Position numbers and translations under genes: made by a program. Positions 5,239-6,257 of a stretch of 6,257 bases of DNA are shown here, piece by piece. The notes below the pieces were generated by a model. That model was not told the DNA's origin and did not search any database. It saw only the letters and a program-made list of their open reading frames with translations. Within the stretch, counting starts at the first letter, position 1; each line of letters starts with the position of its first letter. Source of the stretch: an uncultured Ruminococcus sp. (GTDB lineage: Bacteria > Bacillota > Clostridia > Lachnospirales > Lachnospiraceae); NCBI GenBank assembly GCA_900541505.1, contig UQKK01000071.1, forward strand, positions 1 through 6,257, given 5' to 3'.

Positions 5239-5574
5239 GTGGATAAACCAGAAAAACTGGATATTTCCTATATGGGACCTATCTTTAAGAAATATCGCAT
5301 AGAGGCAAAGCGAACACAGGAAGAGGTTGCAGAAAGGGTAGGGATTACCGACCGATTCCTCATGGCTTTGGAGAACGAAGAAAAGCGTCCAAGCATTGAC
5401 AATCTTTTGCGACTTGTTGATGCCTTAAACATCCCCGGTGATGCCATCCTTCATCCACAGCTTCAGCACATAGACAGCGAGGATCAACAGCTTTTACGTC
5501 AGTTTATGCGTCTGAGTGACCGCGATAAGGCTGTTATTCGCGCGGCAATTCAGGAGATGCTGAATAACAGATAG
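5239..5574 (+). CDS. XRE-family helix-turn-helix regulator
   Basis: This 111-residue DNA-binding protein begins at GTG 5239. The ribosome binding site GGAGGTGA (5224-5231) gives about 10 bases of spacing from GGAGG, slightly long but the only suitable choice, since the next in-frame ATG (residue 12) would cut into the domain. Residues about 13-70 form a Cro/C1-type helix-turn-helix: FKKYRIEAKRTQEEVAERVG, then ITDRFLMALENEEKRPSIDN and LLRLVDALNI. The C-terminal 35 residues are charged and helical (QQLLRQFMRLSDRDKAVIRA) and probably dimerise. There is no peptidase, sensor or toxin-antitoxin partner next to it. It stands alone between two terminators and next to a truncated group II intron. Regulators of this small size are common on clostridial integrative elements, so it may be a leftover of one; its targets cannot be read from the sequence. 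Confidence 0.88.
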   Translation: MDKPEKLDISYMGPIFKKYRIEAKRTQEEVAERVGITDRFLMALENEEKRPSIDNLLRLVDALNIPGDAILHPQLQHIDSEDQQLLRQFMRLSDRDKAVIRAAIQEMLNNR

Positions 5575-5581
5575 AGGGAAT

Positions 5582-5610
5582 ACCATCTTTTTCGGAAGGT
5601 GGTTCTTTTT
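5582..5610 (+). terminator. Intrinsic terminator after the XRE gene
   Basis: ACCATCTT (5582-5589) pairs with AAGGTGGT (5596-5603) over 8 bp with one G-U around a 6-base loop, followed by TCTTTTT (5604-5610). It starts 8 bases after the stop codon. The intron fragment's frame ends 7 bases beyond it on the other strand. Confidence 0.82.
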
Positions 5611-5616
5611 CTCTGT

Positions 5617-5775
5617 CTATAAATATTTTACCCGTTTCCATGCCTCAAAAAGTACATCATCTCGATATACCTTATCATAAAGTGCATGAAATCTTCGGCT
5701 GTCACACTTCTTGGCTGTCAGATATAGTTTGTTTTGAAGTTGTCGAACTTTTTCTTTGGAGTTATTAGTCTGCAT
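5617..5775 (-). pseudogene. Group II intron reverse transcriptase/maturase, N-terminal remnant
   Basis: The minus strand from ATG 5775 encodes 52 residues: MQTNNSKEKVRQLQNKLYLT, then RRFHALYDKVYRDDVLFEAW-KRVK, then YL and a TAG stop (5619-5617). This matches the conserved N-terminus (the RT-0 region) of LtrA-type reverse transcriptase/maturase proteins encoded in bacterial group II introns, normally about 400-600 residues. After KRVK the family continues with a segment like xNKGxxGID; here the frame instead reads YL-stop and runs up to the XRE gene's terminator. All catalytic RT, maturase and endonuclease parts are missing, so it is a broken gene. An in-frame TGA lies 12 bases upstream of the ATG, so the start cannot be earlier. 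The break lies between about 5611 and 5628. Confidence 0.85.
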
Positions 5776-6257
5776 GACATTCTCTCACTCTTACCCTCTC
5801 TACAAGCATGAGTGACGTAGGGAACCTTCCCATAAACTGCGTTTTCTTGCACAGTCATTATCGGTACTATGTTCCCCTCCGACTCCCTTCCATCAGAAAT
5901 ACGATTTCGTCAAGCTTATACGCTTTCTCTTTACCTTTCGGTGATGGGTAGGGTCTCTCCAGTTCCAAACTACACTTTTCATACATACCGTTTCCTCTAT
6001 ACCGAGGGATTCTTCCGTGCTGTTTTCCAGTTTCTCCACACGTTCCATGGTTTTCGCCTATTTTGCCAAGGCTCAACTTCCCTTTTCTCTCTTTCGAGAC
6101 CTTTTTAACGATACGACAGAATTCACTTTATGTTACGGTCTGCATGATTGCTCGCCCCTTTTCCAAGGTTACTTTATCCACTCGCTTAGCACCCTGTATT
6201 ACTACAACGCACCGAGTTTAGCTACACGGCTCACTGGCGATTACCGTGACCGGACTT
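5776..6257 (-). ncRNA. Group II intron RNA, 5' domains (fragment)
   Basis: The 482 bases upstream of the RT remnant on the minus strand encode no credible protein but read as a group II intron RNA. The segment about 5850-5893 (minus: GGGAGTCGGAGGGGAACATA then GTACCGATAATGACTGTG) resembles the stretch that precedes the maturase gene in many bacterial introns. Hairpins include TCTC-GAAA-GAGA (6088-6099) and ACC-GAAA-GGT (5933-5942), both GNRA loops used for tertiary contacts. Others are CCTC...GAGG (5994-6007), GGGAA-TTCCC (5820-5831) and CACGG...CCGTG near the right edge. I could not identify a convincing 5' splice site (GUGYG); it probably lies beyond 6257. The catalytic domain V and the 3' splice site would lie 3' of the RT gene and are lost. 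The two ORFs of 69-79 codons here are by-products of the structured RNA. Confidence 0.8.

Larger units (their letters stand above)
5617..6257 (-). mobile_element. 3'-truncated group II intron
   Basis: RNA domains and RT N-terminus together form one retroelement oriented leftward. Its 3' portion (most of the RT gene, domains V-VI) is missing at about 5611-5628, where the sequence changes to the XRE gene and terminator. It cannot splice or move unless the rest is present elsewhere in trans. The clean replacement by unrelated DNA points to a deletion or to insertion of the XRE-bearing segment. Confidence 0.78.

Noticed and set aside
5867..6108. Overlapping 69- and 79-codon frames at the right end
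   Set aside because: Both lie within the group II intron RNA region and have no domain or ribosome binding site.
1..6257. CRISPR array, tRNA or rRNA genes, insertion sequence ends, toxin-antitoxin pair
   Set aside because: No regularly spaced repeats, cloverleaf-like sequence, rRNA segments or transposase were found on reading. The XRE gene has no small partner beside it.

Overview
The window looks like chromosome of an anaerobic, low-to-moderate-GC Firmicute, most likely one of the gut-type Clostridia. The grounds are strong GGAGG ribosome binding sites, an AsrABC-type sulfite reductase, a Desulfovibrio/Clostridium-type hybrid cluster protein, clostridial-style ferredoxins and AT-rich intergenic regions. 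The genus cannot be fixed from this stretch.

Layout: (1) 1-1139 (+) holds the 3' end of asrB and complete asrC, the last two genes of an anaerobic sulfite reductase operon. (2) 1235-1897 (-) is a Crp/Fnr-family regulator that converges on asrC and diverges from the next operon; it is a candidate HcpR. (3) 1898-1988 is a compact divergent control region. It holds a perfect 16-bp palindrome (1911-1926), a good leftward promoter and a rightward -10 placed so that the palindrome sits at about -41.5. (4) 1989-5040 (+) is a four-gene operon: a FrdX-like ferredoxin fused to an uncharacterised domain, a 110-aa single-domain cupin, a 62-aa single-cluster ferredoxin, and hcp. It ends in a very strong intrinsic terminator (5060-5110). 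(5) 5239-5574 (+) is a lone XRE-type regulator with its own terminator. (6) About 5617-6257 (-) is part of a group II intron: the 5' RNA domains and the first 50 or so residues of its reverse transcriptase, cut off next to the XRE gene's terminator.

How the parts fit: AsrBC feeds electrons to siroheme for reduction of sulfite to sulfide. Hcp handles nitric oxide or hydroxylamine-type nitrogen stress and needs low-potential electrons, which the two ferredoxin-like proteins beside it could supply. The cysteine-rich Crp/Fnr protein is placed to sense redox or NO stress, switch on frdX-cupin-fdx-hcp and repress itself from one shared operator. The XRE gene next to a truncated intron suggests that the right end is an accessory-DNA boundary.

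No radically new system is evident. The least explained parts are the cupin and FrdX C-terminal domain inside the hcp operon, the shared palindrome, and the broken intron junction.
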